A stretch of DNA of 64,000 nucleotides, taken from assembly GCA_033063855.1 (NCBI GenBank), contig CP093829.1, positions 8,504,243-8,568,242 on the forward strand. Direction: 5' to 3'. The notes below the pieces were generated by a model. That model was given only the letters and a program-made list of their open reading frames with translations. It was not told the DNA's origin and did not search any database. Each line of letters opens with the position of its first letter. The first letter of the stretch is position 1. Shown here piece by piece: positions 1-9,500 of this stretch. Both the position numbers and the translations under genes were made by a program. This DNA is from Smittia aterrima. Taxonomy: Eukaryota > Arthropoda > Insecta > Diptera > Chironomidae.

Positions 1-111
1 AAAAAATTCTTTCTATTAATTACCTAAATTTATTTTTTTCCTTTTCCAAGACACATTCTTTTAAATTGAGAGAAAAATTGCCTTTAAGAGTTTTTAATAA
101 TAACATCTTAC

Positions 112-150
112 AAGAACCGAAAGTAAAGCAGCGAGAATGAAAAGTTTCAT
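112..150 (-). CDS. First exon of a third OBP-like gene (partial or decayed)
   Basis: On the minus strand an ATG at 150-148 opens 13 codons reading MKLFILAALLSVL, followed at once by a good splice donor (GTAAGA, 111-106). Length, phase (0) and hydrophobic sequence match the first exons of the two complete OBP genes to the right (MKFFIVAALLVAA and MKFFIIAALLVAA). The DNA just upstream (about 160-200) also resembles the 5' leader of the second gene. In the siblings exon 2 begins 58-64 nt after the donor. Here no OBP exon can be read in the remaining 105 bases, so either the intron is longer and exon 2 lies off the left edge, or the copy is decayed. It is too short to be seen by an ORF search. 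Confidence 0.55.
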
Positions 151-448
151 TTTAAATAAATTTGAATTTTTACTGGCGACACGATTCAAAATGACGATAA
201 CCGCTGGCACTTAGCTACAACTTCAGATAGTACAAAGAGGCTCATTAGTTAGAGAACCCTCTCACGAATCTCTTCTTTAACGAACAGGTTTTCATAAGAA
301 ACTCAAATTGCTTATTCTCACAATATTTATGTCTCATCCCTCGACGCTTCAGTAATTTATGCTCCAAATATTCTCGAGCCAGTGAGTTGAATTCTCAAGT
401 TGGAGAGAGTTATTGCAGAGATTATTTTTTCAGTTCATTCAAATAATT
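151..448. other. Intergenic: 5' flank of the third OBP copy
   Basis: This stretch separates the third OBP exon from the 3' end of the first complete OBP gene. Its left part should hold the leader and promoter of the edge copy, but I could not find a convincing TATA box like those of the two siblings. No reading frame looks coding. Confidence 0.5.
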
Positions 449-454
449 TTTATT
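449..454 (-). terminator. Poly(A) signal of first complete OBP gene
   Basis: AATAAA on the minus strand, 37 nt beyond the stop codon at 491. Its position implies a very short 3' UTR, as expected for a small secreted-protein gene. Confidence 0.6.
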
Positions 455-490
455 TCAAGAAAAACAAAAATCATTCAAACATTCGACGAT

Positions 491-938
491 TTAATATCCA
501 GCTGGTACATAGTTTCCTTTCTTGAGACAAGTGTATGCGCGGTAAGCCCACATGCAATGGTCAGTGCCTGAGTTGTCAATACATCCATTAATTCCAGCGC
601 GAGAAGTTTCTCCAGTGCCGAGTTGAAGAATGTAGTTGTCGGTTAAGATTCCGGTGGTGTCATCGAAAACATTGAGTTTGGTGAGAACGCAACGAAGGTA
701 GCAAGGAGTTGGAGCTTCAAGAGGGAACACTCCATTCTTGAATTCACTGACGATCTCTAATGGTACAGCGTTTTCGGCGATGCATCCTTTGCGAATGGCG
801 TTGATCTCATCGGTGGTCTTGGCGACGAAATCAGCTGAAGCCTTTAAAATAAATTTCACTTAGTTTCACTGCGTCACAAGTTTATCGAAGAGAACTTACA
901 GCAGCAACAAGCAAAGCAGCGACAATGAAGAATTTCAT
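491..938 (-). CDS. Odorant-binding protein (classic six-cysteine), copy A
   Basis: Secreted small carrier of the insect PBP/GOBP family, expected to bind hydrophobic ligands in sensory lymph or haemolymph. There are two exons: 938-900 (MKFFIVAALLVAA) and 841-491, joined in phase 0 across a 58-nt intron (donor GTAAGT, acceptor TTAAAG). The product is 129 aa. A signal peptide of about 16 residues probably ends at ASA. The mature part has six cysteines spaced C-x26-C-x3-C-x35-C-x8-C-x8-C. The x3 and x8 gaps are the OBP signature. It aligns without gaps to copy B (64 of 116 exon-2 residues identical by my count). It has a TATA box upstream and a poly(A) signal 37 nt past the stop. It resembles the short fly Obp99-type proteins, but I would not name an orthologue. 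The ligand is unknown. Confidence 0.93.
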
Positions 939-1003
939 GATGATTGGGTTTGGATTTTTCACTTTTACTTTTCACAGAGAACGCAACTCGAAAACGATCA
1001 GAA

Positions 1004-1041
1004 CTTGAATGATGATATGTCGTGAAGCAGCGACTTTTATA
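1004..1041 (-). promoter_or_regulatory. Core promoter of OBP copy A (TATA + initiator)
   Basis: On the minus strand TATAAAAG (1041-1034) is followed about 30 nt later by TCATCATTCAAG (1015-1004). The block contains an insect-type initiator with a plausible start A at 1010 or 1013. The same 12-mer sits at the same distance from the TATA-like box of copy B. The predicted leader to the ATG is about 75 nt. Confidence 0.65.
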
Positions 1042-1661
1042 TGAAATTGTCGCTGCGTGGGACTCAAACAAACTCGGACCTCTTGCTCTAGCAAATAGAA
1101 TGTTACATAATGGAATGAAAGAAAGTAGAATGGAAAATCCCCGAAATCATTTGATGCCACCATCTGATCCTCTATTTCCCCTCAAAAGATTTTTGAATTT
1201 CTAAAACGCAATAACATTACAGTTCGTGATCGATGCAACGAACTCTCGTAGGAAATTTCCATTAGAAAGACTTCGCCTCCGCTCATTTCTCTCAAAAACT
1301 CCATTTTTCTTAATTAGCTTCAGATTTTTTCGGTAAATTATCAGCTGCTTAGGTCGTTATGTACACGGATGTGTTCGCTAATTTATTTAGCCTTTCGTCG
1401 AGATAATAAATTTGATAAGACTTTAAAAGCATTAACGTCGAAAACAACCTCACTTTGAACTTTAATTATTTTTGTCTTTCAAAGTTGTTCTTTTATTATC
1501 TCAGCGAAGAAACGAAAAACGTTTAGAAATTCTCAACTCAACGTTTTTTTGTGCATGACCTAGTCAACAATATTTATGATGAGCCTGAAAAGTGGAAAGA
1601 ATCTTTCGGAAAGATCATTGAAAACTTTTTTGTTTTAATTTTGGTTCATAGAGAAAAATCT
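1042..1661. other. Intergenic between the two complete OBP genes
   Basis: This is the upstream region of OBP copy A and the region beyond the 3' end of copy B. I see no coding exon. Short ORFs here lack splice sites and protein-like composition. It should contain any tissue-specific enhancer of copy A, but nothing specific can be assigned. Confidence 0.6.
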
Positions 1662-1667
1662 TTTATT
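1662..1667 (-). terminator. Poly(A) signal of OBP copy B
   Basis: AATAAA on the minus strand, about 78 nt past the stop codon of copy B at 1745. It is the closest canonical signal downstream of that gene. Confidence 0.55.
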
Positions 1668-1744
1668 GCAAATAAAAAGGCACAAAAATATTTTGTAAAA
1701 TTGAATTTTGAGAAAAGAAATGAAGAAAAAGAGATGTCGTCGAT

Positions 1745-2198
1745 TTAATATCCTTCTGGCAAGAATCCACCCTTGTTGAGGCAGACGAATCCACGGTAAG
1801 CCCACATGCAAGTGTCAGTGCCAGTGTTGTCGAGACATTCAGTGACTCCTGTACGAATGGTGTCTCCCTTTCCAAGTTGAGTCAAGTAGTTATCGACGAT
1901 GAAACCAGTCTTGTCATCGAAGAGACCGAGCTTGGTGAAGATGCAACGGAGATAGCATGGAGTTGGGCCCTCTGGAGTGAAGACGCGCTTCTTGTAGTCT
2001 TCGATGGTAACGGCAGGTACTTTGTATTCGAGAATGCATTCCTTGCGAGCAAGGTTCAAGTCGTCACGAGTCTTGAGAACGTATTCAGCTGAGGCCTTTA
2101 AAATAAACGAGAAAGTTGAGTAAATAAAACGAAGTTCACTTGGTTTCTTGTTAACTTACAGCAGCGACCAACAAAGCAGCGATGATGAAGAATTTCAT
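1745..2198 (-). CDS. Odorant-binding protein (classic six-cysteine), copy B
   Basis: Tandem paralogue of copy A and a secreted carrier of the same PBP/GOBP family. Exon 1 is 2198-2160 (MKFFIIAALLVAA) and exon 2 is 2095-1745, joined in phase 0 across a 64-nt intron. Both exons are exactly as long as those of copy A, giving 129 aa. The cysteine spacing C-x26-C-x3-C-x35-C-x8-C-x8-C is identical to copy A, and both share the blocks PTPCYLRC and CMWAYR. The signal peptide ends near ASA. Differences cluster in helix positions expected to line the pocket (for example the VPAVTIEDYKK region), so the two may bind different ligands; that is inference. A non-canonical TATA (TATTTAAG) and the shared initiator block lie upstream. 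Confidence 0.93.
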
Positions 2199-2260
2199 GG
2201 TGATTGAGTTTGGTTTTTTTTTTACTTTAAACTTGCAACACGATTCGAAGACGAATGAAA

Positions 2261-2300
2261 CTTGAATGATGACATATCGACTCACCCTGGAGCTTAAATA
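2261..2300 (-). promoter_or_regulatory. Core promoter of OBP copy B (TATA-like + initiator)
   Basis: On the minus strand TATTTAAG (2300-2293) is followed about 30 nt on by the same TCATCATTCAAG block (2272-2261) as in copy A. The weaker TATA is the main difference between the two promoters and could give different expression levels. Confidence 0.6.
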
Positions 2301-2770
2301 CAATTTCTAGTTTTGGCACCCTCCTTGTCTAACTTACAGGTTGCCAAAGAGAATAAAGAAATCGAGAATGGAAAATTACAACAAAACATAAAAATAAATT
2401 TATCTGATCCTCCCTTTCCCTTTTAAGTTTTTTAAATTTTACAACGCAATAGCATTACAGTGCATGATCGCTTCGACGAACTGTTGTAGGAGGATTCGTT
2501 GAATAAAGAAGAAGAGACGTTGACTGTTGGTTTACGCTTTAAATGCACCATAAAAGATCTCATCAATTATTCTTCGTTCTCGACCTTTTTCCTTTTCTGA
2601 AACAGGATTTTTTCCTAAACAAAAACATAAAAACCAGCTGATCGAATGTTGTCTGAGGGTTCTCTGAAATTCGTGGGAGAATGTTTATGGAAAATATTAC
2701 GATGCGTAGTAACAAGTTTTATGATCTTTCAGAGAAAAGACAAAAAAAGTTTATTATGAGACGTCTTTGC
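2301..2770. other. Intergenic between OBP copy B and PPIE
   Basis: Upstream flank of OBP copy B and 3' flank of PPIE. Nothing coding is visible. A stretch around 2410-2470 resembles the flank of copy A near 1180-1240 (an ACGCAATA-CATTACAGT-type run). This suggests the tandem duplication included more than 150 bp of upstream DNA. Confidence 0.5.
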
Positions 2771-2776
2771 TTTATT
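2771..2776 (-). terminator. Poly(A) signal of PPIE
   Basis: AATAAA on the minus strand starting about 8 nt after the PPIE stop (TAG, 2786-2784). It would give an unusually short 3' UTR of a few tens of nucleotides. Confidence 0.5.
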
Positions 2777-2783
2777 TAGAAAA

Positions 2784-3938
2784 CTATTTTAATTCGCCAC
2801 TTGAATAAATCGAAACTTTTTGCGAAGGTGTTCCAGCTTTTGATCCACATTTCTCCATTTTCTTCACGACCTCAGCTCCGGCAATCACCTTTCCGAAAAC
2901 TACGTGCTTTCCGTCTAACCAGTCAGTTCTGTGGATAGAAATTATAATTAGAAATTCAATCGTCGAATGTGATCGTCGAGCATGAACTTACTTTGTTGTG
3001 CAGATGAAGAATTGACTTCCATTTGTGTTGCTGCCAGAGTTTGCCATTGAAAGTGTTCCAAAGCCTGTGTGCTTGAGTTTGAAGTTCTCGTCAGCAAACT
3101 TTGCTCCGTAGATTGATTTTCCTCCAGTTCCATTGTTTTTTGTGAAATCGCCGCCTTGGCACATGAACTCAGGAATGATTCGATGAAACGATGAGCTGTC
3201 GAAGAAGAATTTCATTTTAATGATTATTCAGTGAGTCATCAAACTTCTTACCCTTTGAAACCAAATCCTTGTTCATTTGTGCACAGCTGGCGGAAGTTCT
3301 CGGCAGTCTTAGGAACAACATCAGCTCTGAGAATCATCACAATGCGACCAACATCTGAGTTTCCGATTTTAATGTCGAAGTAAACTTGAGGATTCGCTTT
3401 TTTCTCTTCAGGTTTCGATGATACTGTAACGTCAACAACTGCTTCTGATGCTTCAACTGTGGGAGCTTCCGATGTCTCGACTGCATCTTTTTCTAAAGTT
3501 TGTCCAGCATATTTCTGAAGCCAAGCGTCTTCTGACCAAACTGGTTTGAGAGAATTTTCTTTCATTCGCTGTGGTTTCGCTATGTTGACTCTTATAGTTC
3601 GTCCACTGTAAATAAAACATGTTTCTTATAAGAATTGTGTGAAATGCTTCAAATTTCTAACTTACGCTATCTCACTATCGTTCATATTGTCAACAGCTTG
3701 GAAAGCATCTTCACTGGTCTCGTATACAACAAACGCGAATCCTCTATGCTTTTGACTTTCATAATCGACGGGCATCTGCAAGATTTCATTGAAATTAGAA
3801 CTTGTTTTGAAAACGTTTTGATTGACTTGCCTGAATCTCGGAAATGTCACCGAAGACGATAAATATGTCATGCAGCAGCTTTTCGTTAACATCATCTGCT
3901 AATCCTCCAATGTAAATTGTGTTCTTTTCATTAGCCAT
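2784..3938 (-). CDS. PPIE: PPIE / cyclophilin-33, RRM-cyclophilin peptidyl-prolyl isomerase
   Basis: Nuclear peptidyl-prolyl cis-trans isomerase of the activated spliceosome; in animals its RRM also contacts MLL/trithorax proteins. There are five exons: 3938-3831, 3775-3666, 3605-3252, 3195-2992 and 2928-2784. Phases match throughout and the product is 306 aa (human PPIE is about 301). An N-terminal RRM has RNP2 IYIGGL (8-13) and RNP1 RGFAFVVY (47-54). A linker of about 55 residues rich in Glu, Ala and Val follows, then a C-terminal cyclophilin domain. The catalytic residues equivalent to cyclophilin A R55, F60, Q111, F113, W121 and H126 are all present (R196, F201, Q252, F254, W262, H267), so an active enzyme is expected. 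Intron 1 (3830-3776) begins GCAAGT, a GC-AG intron. The gene diverges from URI with 371 bp between the start codons. Confidence 0.97.
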
Positions 3939-4309
3939 TATCGAATTATTAACTATTTTTTAATTCAAAACAAAAATTTGCCGGGAAAATCTGCGATTCG
4001 CAAATGAGTGCACAGAAGTGGTCACCGTCCTTCGGCTAACTACAGAACCTCGCAACACGCGCCGGCAAATTCCGGGAAAAGTTGATTTTACAAAATATTT
4101 CAATGAATTTTCAATTCAACTCGTTAGCAGCTTTGGTTCGAGAGCCATCGTTAAATATATTTTGAACTGGCATAAGGAGAAAGGTAAGTCTACTCATTTT
4201 TGTTAAAATCTGGCTTGGGCCGAAGTGAAGTTGAAGGCTAAAGCGTAAATTATACGAGTAATTTCAATAGCAATACTTTTCAGCTGTTCGTTTGGCTTGA
4301 AAGCTTGCT
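3939..4309. promoter_or_regulatory. Shared divergent promoter of PPIE and URI
   Basis: The two start codons face away from each other across 371 bp, which must hold both promoters and leaders. It contains two copies of CCGGGAAAA about 90 bp apart (3981-3989 and 4072-4080), each next to a TTTGCC/GGCAAA half-site. No TATA box is evident, as usual for housekeeping genes. Toward URI, AAG|GTAAGT at 4184 and TTTTCAG ending at 4283 define a probable 100-nt intron in the URI 5' UTR, with the ATG 26 nt later. Confidence 0.6.
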
Positions 4310-5811
4310 ATGGATCGTTATCAGCAATCTTACGAAGACGCGCTAGAGTTGAATTCGGCGAACATCGAGAGATGGGAGAAATATAAAAAGGACTTGAAAG
4401 AAACGCGGACGAACCTTCAGGAATTTCTAAAATCTCGCTCTGTCAACATAATGGTGCCGGTTGGAAAGAAAGCGCTTATTAAAGGAACTCTACAGCACAC
4501 AAATGAAATCACTGTCAGCCACGGAGCTTCAATGTTTTCGGATTTGTCAACTTCACAAGCGATTAACATTCTGGACTCACGAATCCAGAATTGCGATAAG
4601 AAATTGGCAGAGCTTAAAGCCGAAAAAGATTTGTTCACGTAAGTTTATCTAAAATCAATCTCAAAAGTCATATGTCATGAGCTTGTTCTTTTAGGAATAA
4701 AATCAAACTGCCCGAAGATGTTTTTTCGCCATCCGAAGCACGAGAAATCATCGAAGAATACCACGAAAGTGAAGAGAAAGCTTGGCGTGCCAAACACAGA
4801 GAAAGCATTAGAAGACAGAAACAGAAGGAAGCGGAGGAACGAGATAAAATAAATCAAGTCGAGGACTCGGATCTTTTCCAAAAGCTTGACGAATATGAAA
4901 TGATGGAAGAACTGGCTGAAGAGCTCGACAATCTAGATATTCAAGATGACGAAATGCTTTCAAAAGTTCTCTCTGGTGAATTAACTCTTCCACAAAGCAA
5001 GCAGCGAATTGCTCATAATTTAGTTAGCACAACGGTTGTAAATCAAAGTTCTCCTAAAAGTGTTCCAGATCTTCTAACAGAAGCCAACAATAGTAGTCAG
5101 GATTTGATTACGCAAAATAATCACGAAATCGTCGATCTTCTTAAGACTTATCGCAGTAAAATCAAAGAAGTGTTGAAAAATGTAAAGAAAGATGATGAAC
5201 GAAACGTCAATCTGTTCCTAGATCTGATTGAGTTGAAGGATGACATTGAAGACGACATTCGGAAGATGAACGATGACAGCGAGGAGGAGAATTATTCATC
5301 AGAGAGCGACGAAAACGACTCCGACGATGAAACTGCTAGCATCGAAGTTAAACCCAGCGATGGAAAGAGAAAGGTTCGCTTCTCAACGTCACTCGAAGAT
5401 GTCAAGCTCATCGAATCGAAGTCAGAGCTCTGCGAAAACGGAAACACCAACAACAATCTCAGGACAATCCAAATTAATTTCAAACACTCGGATGCCAGAT
5501 TTAGCTGCCCAAAGATTCCAGAAGATGAAACTATTTCACATCCCGGGCAAATCCGCGACATGTTCATTTCATCTTCAGCTCCTCAACCAGCTACGAAATC
5601 GATTTTAAAGAACAAACGGAAGGTTCCTGAATCGCCAACGGTTGACGAAAAGCCAGTCAAGAAAATCTTTCATTCTGAAGTTGAAGTCATTGGCGAAGTT
5701 GTCGAACACAGAAGTCAATTGATTGAATCAGAAGACGTAATTCACATTGCGGGTAAGAACAGCTCACCGAAGAAAGTCAGCAAGTTCAAACAAATGCGTT
5801 TAAAGGCGTAA
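4310..5811 (+). CDS. uri: URI, unconventional prefoldin RPB5 interactor
   Basis: Scaffold of the URI/prefoldin-like complex, which works with R2TP/HSP90 in assembling RNA polymerases and binds RPB5 and PP1. Exon 1 is 4310-4638 and exon 2 is 4695-5811, joined in phase 2 across a 56-nt intron. The product is 481 aa (human URI is about 535). Residues 1-110 form the prefoldin-alpha coiled-coil region with the family block MVPVGKKALIKGTL near 48-61. A charged, helical middle part is followed by an acidic stretch (about 304-328) and then KVRF (336-339), which fits the RVxF PP1-docking motif. A conserved basic C-terminus ends KQMRLKA. The start is the first ATG after the presumed 5' UTR intron and fits the family N-terminus. 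A poly(A) signal lies 67 nt past the stop. Confidence 0.93.
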
Positions 5812-5877
5812 GCAACTCATCACACATCAGGGAGAGCTTTGTTCATAAGTTTTATTTCAATCGTTGATGTTTTGCTT

Positions 5878-5883
5878 AATAAA
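5878..5883 (+). terminator. Poly(A) signal of URI
   Basis: AATAAA on the plus strand 67 nt after the URI stop codon (TAA, 5809-5811). A T/GT-rich stretch follows within 30 nt, as expected for a cleavage site. Confidence 0.65.
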
Positions 5884-6537
5884 TACGAAAGAAAAATGAA
5901 CTTTTTGTTCTATGATTGATTTGTGTTAAATTTCTTTCAGTTTTTCATGAGGAGAATGTTGATGTCATTTCTTTGTTTAATTGTTAAGAAGCTTGTAGCT
6001 CATTTTAAGGGCTATCATTCCATAAAAATAGATCTTTCTTGAAGCCTCTTAAATAGCGACGAAAACGTTTTAGTTTTTAACGTATTTTTAAATTTCATTT
6101 TGAAGCGACGAGTTAATAATTGAAGCGAACAGTGAGACACGAAACGTAAAAACAAAAAAAATCTTATTGTTTAGAAAGAACTGGAAAAGAACATTTGTTT
6201 CGAAGAAAGTGTAAAATATTTCATCATGTCTCGACAGACGAATTTCTAAAACGACTGCAGAAAGTACTCTCCTTTAACAGTTTCTTCGCTCTCGGGCACA
6301 ATTCTTTTTTCAATCTTTTTTGGTTTGTTTTTCTCCTCGACTCTACCAATTTCGCTCATTTCGCGTTCGACTATCGTGAAGGCAAGACCATTCAAATTGA
6401 CGAGCCGGCCTGAACTTGAATGCAATCTGAGGCGGTGAAGTGAAAAGTGAAAGAAGTTCGGAAACAAATAATGAAAGCAAAATAAAAGAAATCAAAGAAA
6501 AATTTTGAAGTGAAACATCAGAAAAGAAAATCACAAA
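5884..6537. other. Intergenic URI to CGRRF1-like gene; promoter and 5' UTR of the latter
   Basis: Genes on both sides run rightwards, so this holds the URI termination zone and the promoter and leader of the RING gene. The last about 120 bases before the ATG at 6538 are A-rich and free of upstream ATGs in good context. No TATA box or other defined element stands out. Confidence 0.5.
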
Positions 6538-9500
6538 ATGACTATCATAAATTCTTTAGTGTTAACTGCATCGAGCATCTCATCGAGCATGGTTCCGTTG
6601 ATTGGCCTAGTAATTTTTGTTGGCCTGGTTATTTTATTAGTCAAGTGAGTGAATATCTGAAGCTTCCGATAATCCATTCGAAGAATCGTCACTCTTCTAT
6701 AAATGTGAAAAAACTCGCACACAAGAAAACATAAAAGATGAAGGTCGCTGAAAAAAAAATGTTTAAAATAAATAATAAAATGCGCTCACAGTCAGCGGAT
6801 CATTGTTCATGAAGTCTGCAATTGCACTTTAAACGCTGCTGCAATGAAGCTCGTTAATTCATTTTAGAAACTGTCGCCATCCGATCGTCAGATGGCTTCA
6901 GCTGTTTACGGCTTTTAAAAAAAGTTGTGGCTGTCAAATGAACCGAATGAATGAAGTGATTGTGTTTGCGGGAGGAGTCGCGACAAGTTTTTCTTGCTGT
7001 CGACAAACTTGAAAGTTTTTCAGAAGAGTTTTCTAAAAAAAATGCAAATTTCTTTGAAAGTGGTTTGATCTTCGAATGGATTTGCTCTTCGAGTTTGTTT
7101 AACAAGGATCACCGAAAATCAATTATTGTGTAAAATTTCAGAATAGTGCAAGGCGAAGAAGTAATTCGACAGTCAACGTTGGCCTCAGTCAATGCCACAG
7201 TGCAAGTACCTCGATTAAAGATGACTCGAGTGCACATCCCATTCACATTCCGTCTTTTGGAGACTGGAAACAATTCTTATGAAGGTAAAACTACTTTTCC
7301 TTTTTCCTTAACAAAAATGTCGTCTGTTGTGTGAATCTAGTTCATTTCCACGCTCTACAGAACACGCGAGATAAAATATTTATACCAGTTCAAGTCATGT
7401 TTACGAAGATCGCGTTGGGAATTGGAAAGGCAAAGCTAAACGAACTCGGAGCCAAGGCCAAAACCATAAGAACGTTCTCACAACTATTCGCACTCGAATA
7501 TAAACATTTCCCATTAGAGCAATAAGAAGGCGAACTAGTTTCTTCGAGTGCAGAGTTCCGACAGCAATCGGTGCAACATTGTTAACTGTGCACAACATTC
7601 AAAACCGGGTTAATTGGCCATTGATGAGAGGTTTGCTTGCTTACTGATTGATGGGAGTTGTTCAGTAGTTAAGAGACAACGTAATCGTTGAAACTAAAGT
7701 TCACTAATCTTACCGCGATATCCAATCGATGAACCAGAATTTTAAAATTATGGTAATTCATGAATTACCGGCGAAGTAGTCTCGTTTCGAAAAAAAAACT
7801 TTCCTTCCTGTGTTTTAACATTGAACTGTTTTGTGTCAAAGAACGATTAACAGGGAAGTCAACCACATGTATATCGCATGCCGTGAAAAGTGTTTGTTCA
7901 AGTGACTCAACACGCAAAGCTGAATAGCCCCATGTTCGATCACCATTCGCTAAATAATTTATGAGCTTAGTTCGATACAATGCCTTACTGAGCCGCCACA
8001 ATCGATGGACATCTATAATTAATTCCTTGTGCTGATGTGGACCTGGAATTCTTCGCACGGTTGATATTATGTGCAGCTTCTTCATCTTCTAAAACGTTTT
8101 CGTTTCTTGGGGTTTGCTTATTTACCAACTCAATGACACTCGCTATCAAACGAAATCCGCGCGACGATGAACAAGTTTTCGCGAAGAATGACGACGCTTG
8201 CGAAATTAAAAATAGAGAGCCGTCTAACGTTTCTCAACATGCTTCTAATCAACATTTGATATGTCATAACTTGAACTCATAATTAACGCATCCAATGTCT
8301 CTCCTCAACTTTCAGAAGTAAAGCTAGCGGTGTCAAGCCATGTCAAGTACAGTTTGCAAGCTTACTGGGCTGTCTCGATTCGGGAGCTTCACATGTCGCT
8401 TTGGCGACCATGGTCAGAGATAAGCGAAGCTGCTAGCGCTGATGTAAGCCAAATTGTTGATCCAACTCACTGTCAACAGCTGGCAATCGACTTAAGGTAA
8501 AAAAAAACCATTAAAAAGTATTTCCTTGATCCTAACGTTGAATCCATTTCAGAAATCAAGAACCACACAGTGAGAATGTCATCGTTATTAAATCACCGAA
8601 ACCTCCTTTGGTTCTTGGGCCACCTCCGCGACTCGCATATCCACTTGTCGTGTTCCTTATACGAGAGACAGAAGGCGACGAATTAAATCATCCTGACGAT
8701 ACGGTAAACTTTAACTGAAAGCTAATGAGTGACGTGTAGTCCAAAAGTCGTAAAACTCAAATGACCATGAACTGAAAACGAGCGTAAGAGGGCATAAGAG
8801 ATCCGTACACAAACTTTATTGCTGTTTTCGCAATTTGCTCTTTTGTTTGAAAACGGACACTCGTTACAATATTTTAAAATTACTCGAGTCGTACGAGAGA
8901 AACGTTTTTGTCCGTGGAACGTGTTGCAATCAACGAGAAGTCAATTAAATCTCACATTTTCTTTATGTTTTCGCTAAGACAGAAGAAGGTGAAACTTTGC
9001 CGAAAAAATCTCTGGTTCTGGGTCAATCGGACAAACAAAAGTGGAAGAAAGTAAATGAATTGAGGTCAGTGAACGCTTTGCTTTGCTTATTACTCTTCGG
9101 GATGTGTAAAAGAAAGTGAGTTACTTAGATACAAAGAAAGCCAAATTGAAAAGAACTTTCGATTTCGTCGATGAACCTTCAAGTGAACCCATCATGATTC
9201 TCATTAACTGCTTTATTGAGCATTGCGCAAACCAAAATAAAAATGAACTATCAATTCGGAATAAAAGCTTTACGATGCGAACAGAAGAATCATTTTTTTA
9301 TCGTCGACATATTTTCACAACTGACTTGAGATAGTTAATGTTGGTTAATGATTTTCTTCGAGCAGACAAGAAATTTTTTAATTGTTTATTGTCTTCGACA
9401 TCCACAGCAAGACGTGAACTTCTTTTTCCCTTTTCGTCGTTATTTGTTTTACAAATTTGGTGTTTTTATCGAATCGAAAGAATCCCTCGCATCGATTTAT

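Noticed and set aside
7765..8085. 106-codon minus-strand ORF inside CGRRF1-like intron 2
   Set aside because: It is antisense within an intron of a well-supported gene, with no recognisable domain and no splice or promoter context.
9116..9334. Open frame reading SYLDTKKAKLKRTFDF in CGRRF1-like intron 4
   Set aside because: It starts only with a GTG, overlaps no usable acceptor and donor in phase, and has no family match.
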